Positions 24,968 through 34,059 are shown, numbered from the stretch's first letter. The stretch: DNA of 55,959 nucleotides from Alphaproteobacteria bacterium (GCA_006844765.1 SPJV01000210.1:1-55959), one strand, 5' to 3'. The notes: a model not told the origin generated them from the letters alone. Numbers and translations are program-made.

Positions 24968-27003
24968 GCATGGATTTCGATCTCGGCGGAGAAGGTCTCG
25001 GCGATGATTTCCTTGGTGGAAGTGAGGGGGACAGCCTTTTTGAGGCCAATTTAACGCTGCTGCATGACCTGAACCCTGTCGTTGCGGGAAAGATTGAAGC
25101 ACTGGAAGACCGTGTGACCCGCGTTGTGGGCGCCAAAGGTGAGGGCAGTCTGAATATCGATCTCGGGCACACCCAGTTCTATGACAAAGATGCCGAAACC
25201 TATGTGAATGATCAGGTCGATGCGTTTCTTGAGACGCCGCGGCGCATTCTTCTGGGTTGGTATGGCGATACCAATGTCGATGAAATTTCGAGCTATCGGC
25301 AGGTTCAGGCCGGGCAAGCTTATCTGCGCGACCAGGGGGTCGATGCAGCGCAAGGCAAATCCCTGACGACTGACAAGGACAGCGGCTATCTTGTGATTCT
25401 TGGTCTCGGCCTCGGGCTACAGGTCGATAGACTTCTGGAAGAGCTGCCTGTCCGAAACCTTGTCATTGTTGAGCAATATCCGGAATTCCTGCGCCATGCC
25501 ATGGAACTGAACGATTGGTCGCGTTGGAACGAGGTTCTGGAGGAACGCGGCGGACGGATCCATGTCATCCTGGCCGATGAAGAGTATATAGCGGCGAACG
25601 AAATCTACACCTATGTCCGCCGGCATAACTTCGGCATGATCGATGGTAGCTATGTCTTCCTGCACTACCAATCGGGCTATACACGCTCGGTCTGGGATGA
25701 GCTCGTGTCGCGTGTGCCGGTTCTGGCGGCCAACCCCGGTTTCTTCGAAGACGAGTTGGTGATGATGCGAAACTGCTTCCGCAATTTGCGGCGGCATGAG
25801 CACCACCTGTTCTGGGACAAAGTCGTGCTGGAGCGCGAGACGCCGGTCATCGTTATCGCGTCAGGTCCATCGGTCGACAATGCGATCGATTTCATTCGCG
25901 ATAATAAAGACAAGGCAGTGCTGGTCACCTGCGGGACAGGGCTGGGGGCGCTGCTTGGCTATGGCATAAAGCCGGATTTCCATGTTGATACGGAAAACAC
26001 GCCCGGCCCGCTGGAGATTCTATCCGGCTTGGCGGAAGATCATGCCCTAAGCGATATTTGTTTCATCGGCTGTAATACCGTCGATCCCGGTGTTCCCGCG
26101 CTGTTTAACCGACGCATCATGTATTATCGGGATTCAGTCACATCGTCCCTGTTCTTCGGGCGATTTGTGCCGGAAATTTATTTGGCGGCGCCGACCGTGT
26201 CCAATGCTGCGGCCCGTGTGATGCTCGGCCTTGGGTTCAGGGAGCTTTATCTGGTTGGTGTAGACTTGGGGTCACGCGATCCGGGACGCCACCATTCGCA
26301 AAAATCGATCTATCTGGCGGATGAGGAGTTCCTTGAGTCTCATCCAGCGCATTTGGCCGCGTCCAAATATTCCATCGTGAATTTCGGGAATTTCGGAGGA
26401 ACTGTCTACACGAATGGCAGCTTCCTCTATGCCAGCATCTTTATGGCCAATCTGCTGTCAGGTTATGAGGCCGCGAAGGTCTATAATCTGAGCGACGGAT
26501 TGCAGATTAAGGGAACGATCCCACGGCTTCCCCGGTCTTCACGCATTGATACGACGCCGGAACAGAAGAAGCGCGCTGTCGCAGCGATCTTCAGTGCTTT
26601 GGACGTTGAAGAGCCAACCACGGGTTTTGATGAAGGGGAGCTTTCCGCACTGTTATACGAGCTGCGGGCAACCCTGCGAAGCGCGCGCGATATTTTCGAG
26701 TTCATTGATCCCGAAGACTATGATCTGGCGGATATCTTCGATGAACTTAATGATGTGTTGGAGTTCCTGGGGACTGATTATATCGGCAATACAGTACGCG
26801 CCTTTGTTACCGGCACTTTGCTGATGTTCTATCAGTATCTCTATGTGACTGTGCGCCGCTTGCCCGAAGATTTGCGTGCCGGATTTGTGGCGGAAGTGTC
26901 CAAGATCACGGTTGCTCAGATCGACATTTTGCGCGACCAGGTGACCGAACTTGTAGACGAGCTTTCTGAGGAATTGCGCCAGGACCGGACCGGCGCAGTC
27001 TGA
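24964..27003 (+). CDS. Motility accessory factor (Maf/DUF115) glycosyltransferase
   Basis: The 679-residue protein matches Maf proteins, which carry the MptE-like DUF115 domain. Key residues are the glycine-rich motif ASGPSVD (299-305), GTGLGALLGYGIKPDFHVD (about 324-342) and the acidic D342-T-E-N. A helical C-terminal part (about 520-679) and an N-terminal segment (about 60-270) flank it. Maf proteins of Campylobacter, Aeromonas and others are needed for transfer of pseudaminic or legionaminic acid to flagellin. It overlaps its upstream neighbour by 4 nt and its downstream neighbour by 1 nt. Presence next to a second, FlmG-like transferase is unusual. Confidence 0.9.
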   Translation: MSMDFDLGGEGLGDDFLGGSEGDSLFEANLTLLHDLNPVVAGKIEALEDRVTRVVGAKGEGSLNIDLGHTQFYDKDAETYVNDQVDAFLETPRRILLGWYGDTNVDEISSYRQVQAGQAYLRDQGVDAAQGKSLTTDKDSGYLVILGLGLGLQVDRLLEELPVRNLVIVEQYPEFLRHAMELNDWSRWNEVLEERGGRIHVILADEEYIAANEIYTYVRRHNFGMIDGSYVFLHYQSGYTRSVWDELVSRVPVLAANPGFFEDELVMMRNCFRNLRRHEHHLFWDKVVLERETPVIVIASGPSVDNAIDFIRDNKDKAVLVTCGTGLGALLGYGIKPDFHVDTENTPGPLEILSGLAEDHALSDICFIGCNTVDPGVPALFNRRIMYYRDSVTSSLFFGRFVPEIYLAAPTVSNAAARVMLGLGFRELYLVGVDLGSRDPGRHHSQKSIYLADEEFLESHPAHLAASKYSIVNFGNFGGTVYTNGSFLYASIFMANLLSGYEAAKVYNLSDGLQIKGTIPRLPRSSRIDTTPEQKKRAVAAIFSALDVEEPTTGFDEGELSALLYELRATLRSARDIFEFIDPEDYDLADIFDELNDVLEFLGTDYIGNTVRAFVTGTLLMFYQYLYVTVRRLPEDLRAGFVAEVSKITVAQIDILRDQVTELVDELSEELRQDRTGAV

Positions 27004-28040
27004 TGCAGCTATTCGGCAAAGACAGCGCCGAGAGCCCGATCCTGATCGCAGAGATCGGTGTTAATCACGAAGGCAATCTGGATACGGCGCGCCGCATGGT
27101 GCATCTCGCTGCCGAGGCGGGAGCCGACGCCGTTAAGTTTCAAAGCTACACTGTTGAGCGTTTCATCGCTGCCGGGGGCGATCCGGCGAGGCGTGAACGC
27201 GTGCGTCGCTTCGGCTTATCCCATGACGATCACCTGGTTCTTCAGAAAGAAGCTGAGGCTGCGGGAATTTCGTTTTTTTCAAGCGCGATTACGGAAGATT
27301 GGATCGGTCCCCTTGTTGATATGGGAGTGGACGCCATCAAGATCGCGAGTGGTGATATCGATTTCCGCCCGGTGATAGAAGCGGCTGCCCGGTCCGATGT
27401 GAAACTGTTGATCTCTACCGGCACAGCGACGATGGAAGAGGTGGACCGCGCCGTGTCCTGGGTCAGGGATGTGGTGGGAGAGGCTTCCTTATCCCAGCGC
27501 CTATGCTTGATGCATTGCGTTTCCGCCTATCCGACACCATTGGCGGAAGCAAATTTGACGGCGATTTCCAGCATGGCGGCGCGCTATGCACCAATCTCAG
27601 TCGGCTATTCAAACCATGTGATGGGCCGGGAGGCACCGGTCGCAGCTGTGGCGCTCGGCGCAGAGGTTGTTGAGGTTCATTTCACGGATCAGAAGGAAGG
27701 TCGTGATTTTCACGATCATGCGCTTTCGGCCGATCCGGACGACATGGCTTATCTTGTGCGAATACTGCCGGAAATTGCGAAGGCCAGAGGCGATGGTGTG
27801 AAGGCGCCACAGAACTGTGAGACTGCTAATATCTGGGCGATCCGAAAGGGAGTCGTGGCAGCGCGGGATATTCCGGCCGGCGCGATATTGACAGAACAGG
27901 ACTTGAGTTTCGCGCGGCCGGCAACTGAATTTCCTGCGCTTGAGGCGGGGAACCTTGTCGGCAAGCGCCTGACAAAGTCGTTGGCGGTGGGGGAAGTGAT
28001 CCCCCGTGATGCCGTCGAAACGACTGAGCCTGCCGGGTAA
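27003..28040 (+). CDS. NeuB-family nonulosonic acid synthase (legionaminate/pseudaminate/sialate type)
   Basis: The 345-residue enzyme condenses phosphoenolpyruvate with a six-carbon amino sugar to a nine-carbon acid. Features: IAEIGVNHEGNLDTARRM at the start, ADAVKFQSY (about 41-49), IKIASGDIDFRPVIE (about 115-129), a His-bearing strand (EVVEVHFT near 225) and a C-terminal SAF domain (about 282-343, KGVVAARDIPAGAILTEQDL) that closes the active site. These are standard for NeuB, LegI and PseI. I cannot separate them, though the N-acetyl-sugar amidotransferase nearby favours a legionaminic or pseudaminic type sugar. No CMP-sugar synthetase or upstream sugar-nucleotide enzymes occur in the window. 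The ATG overlaps the maf stop by 1 nt (TGATG). Confidence 0.88.
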   Translation: MQLFGKDSAESPILIAEIGVNHEGNLDTARRMVHLAAEAGADAVKFQSYTVERFIAAGGDPARRERVRRFGLSHDDHLVLQKEAEAAGISFFSSAITEDWIGPLVDMGVDAIKIASGDIDFRPVIEAAARSDVKLLISTGTATMEEVDRAVSWVRDVVGEASLSQRLCLMHCVSAYPTPLAEANLTAISSMAARYAPISVGYSNHVMGREAPVAAVALGAEVVEVHFTDQKEGRDFHDHALSADPDDMAYLVRILPEIAKARGDGVKAPQNCETANIWAIRKGVVAARDIPAGAILTEQDLSFARPATEFPALEAGNLVGKRLTKSLAVGEVIPRDAVETTEPAG

Positions 28041-28058
28041 GAGCGGGGGCGGCGGACC

Positions 28059-29903
28059 ATGTGCGGGATCGCCGGGCGGCTGTCACCCAATCCATTATCC
28101 CCGGACCGTCGGGCGCGGGCTTTGGCGCAGATGCGCTTTCGGGGGCCGGATGGTCAGGACAGCATTACGATCAACACCCCCGGCGGCACACTGGATCTCC
28201 TGCACAGCCGACTGTCGATCCTCGACCTGAATGCCCGTTCGGATCAGCCCTTCGTAAAGGATGGCCTGAGCCTTATCTATAATGGCGAGATATATAATTT
28301 CGAGGCCGTGCGCGCGGAGCTTGAAGCCTTGGGGCATCATTTCCGTACCACGGGCGACACAGAAGTCCTGTTGGAAGCCTGGCGCGCCTGGGGATCGGAT
28401 GCTCTGTCGCGGCTGGAGGGCATGTGGGCCTTCGCGATCCATGATGCCGCGCGGGGTATCACGACGCTTTCCCGTGACCGTTTCGGCGAGAAACCGCTTT
28501 ATCTATGGCAATCGGGGCAGGATCTGGTTTTCGGCAGCGAGGTGAAGGTTCTATCCGCCTTGACCGGTCAGAAGCCGAATGTCGATATGCAGCAGCTGCG
28601 CCGATACCTCGTCAACGGATATAAAGGCCTTCTCCACAAACCACGAACCTTCTTTGAGGGTGTTTGGGAACTCCCGCCCGGTACCTATGCGGAGATACGG
28701 GATGCCGCTGCGCCAATCCGCCCGGTACCATATTGGACGCTTAAGTTCGATCCGGTTGAGATGTCGTTGGACGATGCCTTGGAGGGCGCGCAGGAAAAGG
28801 TATTCGCGGCGGTTAAGTCCCGACTTCGGGCGGATGTGCCTGTCGCGGTTCGGCTATCCGGTGGGATTGATTCAAATGTGATCGCCGGTGTCGCTAGGCA
28901 TGTGCTGGATCAGCCAATTACCTGCGTATCAATCGTCGAAGATGATCCGCGCTATGATGAGACAGCGAATATCCGGCTGGCATTGGAAGGTCTCGACTGC
29001 CCGAACCGGCAGGTCCCCATTCCAAGAACCGGATTTTTGGAGCGACTGTCTGACCTGATCGCTTACTTTGACGCGCCGATGTTGACGATTTCCTATTACC
29101 TGCATGCGCTGGTCAGTGAAGCAATTCATGACGAGGGGATGCGCGTCGCATTGGGCGGAACAGCGGCGGACGAAGTGTTCACGGGCTACTACGACCATTA
29201 CCTCTTCTGGCTTGGGGAGATGCATGGCGAGACGAGTAAGGCCGATTTTGATGCGTTGGTCGCCGGTTGGCAGGCGACCTATGGCCGATTTGTCCGCAAT
29301 CCCTTCCTGCAAGACCCGCTGCGGATGGTGAACACACCGGATGCGCGCGATCATATCTTCTTGGGAAGGGAGAAGTTCTCGGATTTTTTGATCGAGCCCT
29401 TCGATGAACCTCACGCCGAGCACAATTACAGCGACGCCTTGCTGCGGAACCGGATGATGAATGAGGTCCGGCATGAAACGGTGCCGGTCATGCTGCATGA
29501 TGATGACCTTGCCTCCATGCGTTGGTCGGTTGAGAACAGGGCGCCTTTCCTGGATAGTGATTTGGTGCGGTTTCTATTCACAGTTCCAACCCGCCATCTG
29601 GTGCAGGATGGGTTGCCGAAGTTCCTTCTGCGCGCGGCGGGGCGGGGGATCGCACCGGACAGCATCCTGACCAACCCCCGGAAGCAGGGGATTAATGCGC
29701 CTGTAACGTCTTTCGTAGATTTTAGTGATTCAGCTACGCGGGAGCGGTTGTTGGAGCCGGGTCCGCTTTTCGATATCGTGCGCCGGGATCGGTTTGAAAC
29801 ACTGTTGGGATCAGAGGTCGCGTTGAATAGTGAGAGCAAATTTTTGTTCTCCCTCATTTGCGCGAAACTGTTCCTGGACGATCAGGCGGCACGCATCGCA
29901 TAG
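28059..29903 (+). CDS. asnB: Asparagine-synthase-type glutamine amidotransferase
   Basis: The 614-residue protein has an N-terminal class II glutaminase domain with the nucleophile Cys2 (MCGIAGR), LLHSRLSILDL, LIYNGEIYNF and GDTEVLLEAW, then an ATP-pyrophosphatase synthetase domain with the P-loop RLSGGIDSN (about 266-274). It should release ammonia from glutamine and transfer it to an activated carboxylate. True AsnB makes asparagine, but copies inside surface-sugar clusters often amidate sugar acids or related groups. Its position between a nonulosonate synthase and an N-acetyl-sugar amidotransferase suggests sugar modification. The start lies 18 nt after the neuB-like gene with a GGGGGCGG-type ribosome site. 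Confidence 0.88.
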   Translation: MCGIAGRLSPNPLSPDRRARALAQMRFRGPDGQDSITINTPGGTLDLLHSRLSILDLNARSDQPFVKDGLSLIYNGEIYNFEAVRAELEALGHHFRTTGDTEVLLEAWRAWGSDALSRLEGMWAFAIHDAARGITTLSRDRFGEKPLYLWQSGQDLVFGSEVKVLSALTGQKPNVDMQQLRRYLVNGYKGLLHKPRTFFEGVWELPPGTYAEIRDAAAPIRPVPYWTLKFDPVEMSLDDALEGAQEKVFAAVKSRLRADVPVAVRLSGGIDSNVIAGVARHVLDQPITCVSIVEDDPRYDETANIRLALEGLDCPNRQVPIPRTGFLERLSDLIAYFDAPMLTISYYLHALVSEAIHDEGMRVALGGTAADEVFTGYYDHYLFWLGEMHGETSKADFDALVAGWQATYGRFVRNPFLQDPLRMVNTPDARDHIFLGREKFSDFLIEPFDEPHAEHNYSDALLRNRMMNEVRHETVPVMLHDDDLASMRWSVENRAPFLDSDLVRFLFTVPTRHLVQDGLPKFLLRAAGRGIAPDSILTNPRKQGINAPVTSFVDFSDSATRERLLEPGPLFDIVRRDRFETLLGSEVALNSESKFLFSLICAKLFLDDQAARIA

Positions 29904-29911
29904 GGGGAACA

Positions 29912-31033
29912 ATGAGTTTCAAATATTGCCAACGCTGTGTCCTGCCGGATACCCGCCCGGGAATTGTCATTGATGACGAAGGGATTTGTACCGGTTGCCG
30001 CGGTCATGAGGACAAGGAATCCAAAATTGATTGGGAGGCCCGCGCAAAGGCCTTTGATGCGGTGGTTGCCGATGCCAAGGAACGGGCGACGGGGTATGAC
30101 TGCATTGTCCCGGTCAGTGGCGGAAAGGATAGCTGGTATCAGATCATCAAGGCGCAGGAATATGGCCTGAAGGTCTTGGGCGTCACCTGGCGGACACCGG
30201 CGCGGACGGAAATCGGTCAACGCAATCTGGATCGGATGATCGACAAGCTGGGTATTGATCATATCGATTTCTCAATCTCTCCCGATGTTGAGCGTCGTTT
30301 CATGAAGGCGGCTTATGAACAGGTCGGGGTAACCGGCTTGCCAATGCATATGGCGCTCTTTGCAATCCCGATCCGGCTTGCGGTTCAGATGCGGGTACCG
30401 CTGATTCTGTGGGGGGAGAATCCGCAGCTGGAATATGGCGGCAATGATGTGGAACGCCTCTCAGACAGGCTGGATGCGGATTGGCTTGCGGTTCATGGGT
30501 GTTTGCAATCGACCGATGCCGAAAGCTGGGTCGGTATCGAAGGGCTCACCGAGGGCGATCTTGCGGCCTATCGTTTCCCAAAGGATCCGGATTTCGACGT
30601 ACGCTCGGTCTTCTTAGGCGCCTTCTTTAAATGGAATAGTTTTGAGAACACGAAAATCGCAGCGGCGCGCGGTTTCGGTTATTCGGATACGGATATCAAG
30701 ACCGGGTCTTGGAGCTTCGCCGATATCGATTGCCACTTCATTTCGCTGCATCACTTCATCAAATGGTACAAGTTCGGCATCACCCGCGATTTCGACACTT
30801 TGTCCGTTCAAATTCGCTATGGGATCACCACGCGTGAGGCTGCTCTCGCCCAGATCAAAGAGCGCGGGTTGCGGATTCCAGAGGATGATATCCGCCGTTT
30901 CTGTGCCTTTCAGGGAGAATCACCTGACTGGTTTTGGGAGGTCGCAGAACGCTTCCGCAATAAAGATATATGGAAACAGGACGGAAATGATTGGACAATT
31001 CCTGGGTTTGTCATAGAGGATTGGCGCTGGTGA
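29912..31033 (+). CDS. N-acetyl-sugar amidotransferase (WbpG/PseA family)
   Basis: The start is ATG 29912, preceded by GGGGGAAC; the upstream in-frame extension lies inside asnB and is rejected. The 373-residue enzyme has two CxxC pairs that probably bind zinc (C6, C9, C26, C29) and an N-type ATP P-loop, PVSGGKDSWY (67-76). Homologues such as WbpG, WbuX and PseA convert an N-acetyl group of a sugar to acetamidino using ammonia, in LPS O-antigen or flagellar sugar pathways. WbpG-type enzymes usually work with HisH- and HisF-like partners that provide ammonia; neither is here, and the adjacent AsnB-type protein could fill that role. Substrate is inferred from context. Confidence 0.85.
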   Translation: MSFKYCQRCVLPDTRPGIVIDDEGICTGCRGHEDKESKIDWEARAKAFDAVVADAKERATGYDCIVPVSGGKDSWYQIIKAQEYGLKVLGVTWRTPARTEIGQRNLDRMIDKLGIDHIDFSISPDVERRFMKAAYEQVGVTGLPMHMALFAIPIRLAVQMRVPLILWGENPQLEYGGNDVERLSDRLDADWLAVHGCLQSTDAESWVGIEGLTEGDLAAYRFPKDPDFDVRSVFLGAFFKWNSFENTKIAAARGFGYSDTDIKTGSWSFADIDCHFISLHHFIKWYKFGITRDFDTLSVQIRYGITTREAALAQIKERGLRIPEDDIRRFCAFQGESPDWFWEVAERFRNKDIWKQDGNDWTIPGFVIEDWRW

Positions 31034-31103
31034 AGTAATAGCGTAGTATTACTTCCGAATGTTTCCTTAGGGGATGGTAGGGTTTTATTTCTAGGAGTCT
31101 GAC

Positions 31104-31835
31104 GTGACGGGAACGCGTCTTCCAGTGCGCATTGTGATTTTGACGACAGACACGCTGCATCATACGCGGTTCGTGGAGGAGATGACGCGCCGTTTTGAGG
31201 TGGTCGGGGTCTTCGAGGAAAAGCGCGAGCTGTCGATCAGTTTCCAACTGCATCATGAATTTGAAGATATGCGCGATGCGCATGAACGGGACACCTGGTT
31301 CAGCGGGCAGCATCGTGGGCTGGCCGATGTTTGTGATGTTCAGACCTACCGCGATATGAATGATGAGCAGGTGGTCACTGAGATTGGAACACTTGCGCCG
31401 GATGCGATTATTGCTTTCGGCACCGGGCGCCTCAATCGTCCCATTCTGGAAATTATGCCGGACCGGCTCGTTAATCTTCATGGTGCGGACCCGGAGCATT
31501 ATCGGGGATTGGATACGCATCTCTGGGCCGTCTATCACAGTGATTTCAGATCTCTCGTCACGACGCTTCACAAGATCAGTGCGTCACATAACCGTGGCGG
31601 CGTTGTGATTAAGGCTCCACTGGATATTCGGCATGGTATGGGGCTGGAGCATCTGCGCCAGGTGAATACGGATACCTGTATTAATATCACGACCCAGGGG
31701 CTGAGAATGCTGCATGACTATGGTCAGTTCATCAGCCAACCACAGCTCTATGTCGGGCGTCACTATTCTTTCATGCCTTCGGTCTTGAAGGATCGATGCG
31801 TCCAGAAATTCAAGGCCTATACCGACGGGCTATGA
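31104..31835 (+). CDS. Formyltransferase-fold protein of the glycosylation island
   Basis: The 243-residue protein starts at a GTG with GGAG 9 nt upstream, 70 nt after the amidotransferase. The fold matches formyltransferases: a Rossmann-like N-terminal part, IIAFGTGRLNRPILE, then NLHGADPEHYRGLDTHLW with N124 and H126 of the N-x-H pair. The third catalytic position, normally Asp in a D-x-G-P/I loop, appears as Asn in SHNRGGVV (about 161-168). Such a change may abolish or alter formyl transfer. In this context it could N-formylate or otherwise modify an amino sugar. Family membership is secure; activity is uncertain. Confidence 0.72.
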   Translation: MTGTRLPVRIVILTTDTLHHTRFVEEMTRRFEVVGVFEEKRELSISFQLHHEFEDMRDAHERDTWFSGQHRGLADVCDVQTYRDMNDEQVVTEIGTLAPDAIIAFGTGRLNRPILEIMPDRLVNLHGADPEHYRGLDTHLWAVYHSDFRSLVTTLHKISASHNRGGVVIKAPLDIRHGMGLEHLRQVNTDTCINITTQGLRMLHDYGQFISQPQLYVGRHYSFMPSVLKDRCVQKFKAYTDGL

Positions 31836-32665
31836 CCACGCGGGACCTGATAGACGGTTTCCGCTGCCCGGTCACCGGGGCTGACGACTGGACCCTGTTC
31901 GCACATTTCACGGCCCGTCCGGAGGGGGAAACCGATTTCGGTCTTTCCCCATATTATCGAGAGATATGGCAGAGCCAATCGACAGGGCATGCGGTCAATC
32001 TGCATGAAATGGATCTAGGGAATCTCTATGCCGGGGATTACTGGGACCGCACCTATGGCGATGGGCGGATCACGCGGATTTTTGACAAGATCATGGCATT
32101 GCCGCCCGGGCAGTCGGATAATCGGGCACGGGTCGAACTGGTGGATGGCTATTACCGGGCAAGACGTGCCAAGGCGCAGCCCTCTGTTCTTGATGTCGGG
32201 TCCGGGCTCGCAGTCTTTCCGGCGGCGATGCGGGAAGCGGGATGGCAGGCAACTGCGTTGGACCCCGATCCACGGGCGGCGGAGCATGCGCGCGTGAAGG
32301 CCGGCGTGCTGGGCCTCGCAGCGGATTTCATGACGGATATCGTTGCCGGCCAGTATGATCTGGTGAGCTTCAACAAGGTGCTCGAACATGTGCCGGATCC
32401 GGTTTCGATGTTGGCACGGGCGAAGCCGCTGATCGCGCCGGATGGTTTCTGCTATGTTGAACTGCCGGATGCAGAAGGGGCGCTAGCCGACAGTGCGCTG
32501 CGTGAAGAGCTGTTCATCGAACATTACTGTGCTTTCTCAGCAATCTCCTATGCGATGTTGGCGACGAAGGCGGGGTTCAGCCTTTCCTTTATGGAGCGGG
32601 TCATAGAGCCGTCCGGCAAATACACCCTGCGGGGGTTCCTGTCTCCTGACGTCGAGACCGCCTGA
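31832..32665 (+). CDS. SAM-dependent class I methyltransferase
   Basis: The ATG at 31832 overlaps the previous stop by 4 nt (ATGA), a typical coupling arrangement; a longer in-frame form starting inside the upstream gene is less likely. The 277-residue protein has SAM motif I, VLDVGSGLAVFPAAM (about 116-130), motif II near ALDPDP and the motif SFNKVLEHVPDPVSML (about 178-193), as in Methyltransf_11/23 proteins. The N-terminal 90 residues contain a short cysteine-bearing segment (FRCPVTG). It probably methylates a sugar intermediate or the attached glycan; a small-molecule or protein target cannot be excluded. Confidence 0.82.
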   Translation: MTTRDLIDGFRCPVTGADDWTLFAHFTARPEGETDFGLSPYYREIWQSQSTGHAVNLHEMDLGNLYAGDYWDRTYGDGRITRIFDKIMALPPGQSDNRARVELVDGYYRARRAKAQPSVLDVGSGLAVFPAAMREAGWQATALDPDPRAAEHARVKAGVLGLAADFMTDIVAGQYDLVSFNKVLEHVPDPVSMLARAKPLIAPDGFCYVELPDAEGALADSALREELFIEHYCAFSAISYAMLATKAGFSLSFMERVIEPSGKYTLRGFLSPDVETA

Positions 32666-33366
32666 TGCCGGTGCCTGATTATTGCAAGGATGATCCTTTC
32701 CTTGCCGGATTTCTCGGCGGCTCTGTCTGGAATCTGACGGATGCCAAGCAGGCGGTCGATGCCGTTGCATTGGCGCAGCACAGCGCGGTCGTGCTCCTGG
32801 TGGCACGCGGAGATGATAGCGCCCTGACCGAGGCGGGGTTTCGGGTTGCGGCAACAACGCTCACCTACCGATTTGAGCTGACCGGCTCTCCTCCGGCGTT
32901 CCCAGACCACGTCAGAGTGGCTGAGGGGGATGATGACGCAGCCGCCTGTGGCCGTATTGCGGCTGCGGCTTTCCAGTATGACCGCTTTCACGCAGACCCC
33001 AGAATTCCAAATGATGTGGCGGATGACATCAAGGCGCGTTGGACGCAGAACAATGCTCTTGGGCGGGCGCGGACTTACGTTTCGACCGACAAGGCAGGGC
33101 AAGTTACAGGCTTCCTGGCACTATTGCCCGCCGATCTATCCCAGGATCAGGGCGTGATCGACCTGATCGCCGTGGATCAGGCCTATCAGGGCAGGGGGGA
33201 TGGCCGCTCCCTCTTCGCAGCGATTTGTCATGACCTGATGAAAGCGGGCGCCTCAGCGATCACCGTCGGGACCCAGGCAGAGAATACCGGCTCCACGGCC
33301 TTCTATGAAGCGCTTGGCTTCCAAGAAATTGAGCGATCCCCTGTCTGGCATTGGATGCCGTCTTAA
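32665..33366 (+). CDS. GNAT-family N-acetyltransferase
   Basis: The 233-residue protein has its catalytic domain in the C-terminal half (about 95-230), with LIAVDQAYQGRGDGRSLF, the acetyl-CoA pyrophosphate loop (Q/R-x-x-G-x-G), and the ending NTGSTAFYEALGFQEIE. The N-terminal half resembles the extension found in sugar acetyltransferases such as WecD. The ATG overlaps the methyltransferase stop by 1 nt (TGATG). In this cluster it may acetylate the amino sugar precursor of the nonulosonate, but only context supports that. It is the last gene of the run. Confidence 0.82.
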   Translation: MPVPDYCKDDPFLAGFLGGSVWNLTDAKQAVDAVALAQHSAVVLLVARGDDSALTEAGFRVAATTLTYRFELTGSPPAFPDHVRVAEGDDDAAACGRIAAAAFQYDRFHADPRIPNDVADDIKARWTQNNALGRARTYVSTDKAGQVTGFLALLPADLSQDQGVIDLIAVDQAYQGRGDGRSLFAAICHDLMKAGASAITVGTQAENTGSTAFYEALGFQEIERSPVWHWMPS

Positions 33367-33471
33367 AGGCTATCTGCGGCCGAGCCCTTGTTCTTCTTGC
33401 AATGCATTCCCATTAGCGCAGTATTCACTGCAGTAACCATTATCGACATATGCCTTCGGATGGAGACAGCG

Positions 33472-34059
33472 ATGCGTGTTAAGTCCGTGGTTTGTGCCCT
33501 GTTCGGATTGTCTTTGGCCCTTTCGACGGCGGCACGGGCAGAAGATGAAGCGCTGGAGAGTAATGTCCTTCATCGCTTGATGGATGAGCCGATCACGATG
33601 TTCGACTGGGGACTTCACCGGTTGGATCGCGATATCGCGCAGGCGATGTCCCGTGTCTTCGGTGGCTCCCCTGTTCTGACAAACCACCAATCCGGTGCGC
33701 TTTATGAATGGCGTCAGAACAAGGTCACTGTTTATGTCTCGGCCCGTGCGCCTGACAGCATGAGAAGCCGGAAACGCTGTCACGACACATTTGGCCGCCT
33801 TGTCAGTGTGTTGACTGAGCGGAGCCCGGCCGGGCCTGGGGCCGCGGGCTGGTATCTGATGTCCACCTTTTACCCGCAAGGCCGCATCTGGCCCTATCGA
33901 TTTGAAGATGTGGGTGAGCAGCTTCTGCGCGAAATCGTGCTGGAGGTGACCTTCTTCCCGCCCGGCGGCGATTCCTTTGGCGGCGACGGGCCAAGCCACA
34001 TCCGGTGCTCCGGCCGCTTGGATGCGAAACCCGCCGACTTGGCCTATGAAGGGTCTTGA
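33472..34059 (+). CDS. Exported protein of unknown function
   Basis: I do not recognise this 195-residue protein. The start ATG 33472 has GGAG 9 nt upstream; longer in-frame versions would spoil the signal peptide. Residues 1-25 (MRVKSVVCALFGLSLALSTA, then ARA) form a clear Sec signal peptide with cleavage before EDEAL. The mature part is soluble and has two cysteines (one in RKRCHDTF, one in IRCSGRL) that could form a disulfide. It is periplasmic by inference. The 3' end overlaps the convergent dehydratase gene by 16 nt. Confidence 0.75.
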   Translation: MRVKSVVCALFGLSLALSTAARAEDEALESNVLHRLMDEPITMFDWGLHRLDRDIAQAMSRVFGGSPVLTNHQSGALYEWRQNKVTVYVSARAPDSMRSRKRCHDTFGRLVSVLTERSPAGPGAAGWYLMSTFYPQGRIWPYRFEDVGEQLLREIVLEVTFFPPGGDSFGGDGPSHIRCSGRLDAKPADLAYEGS

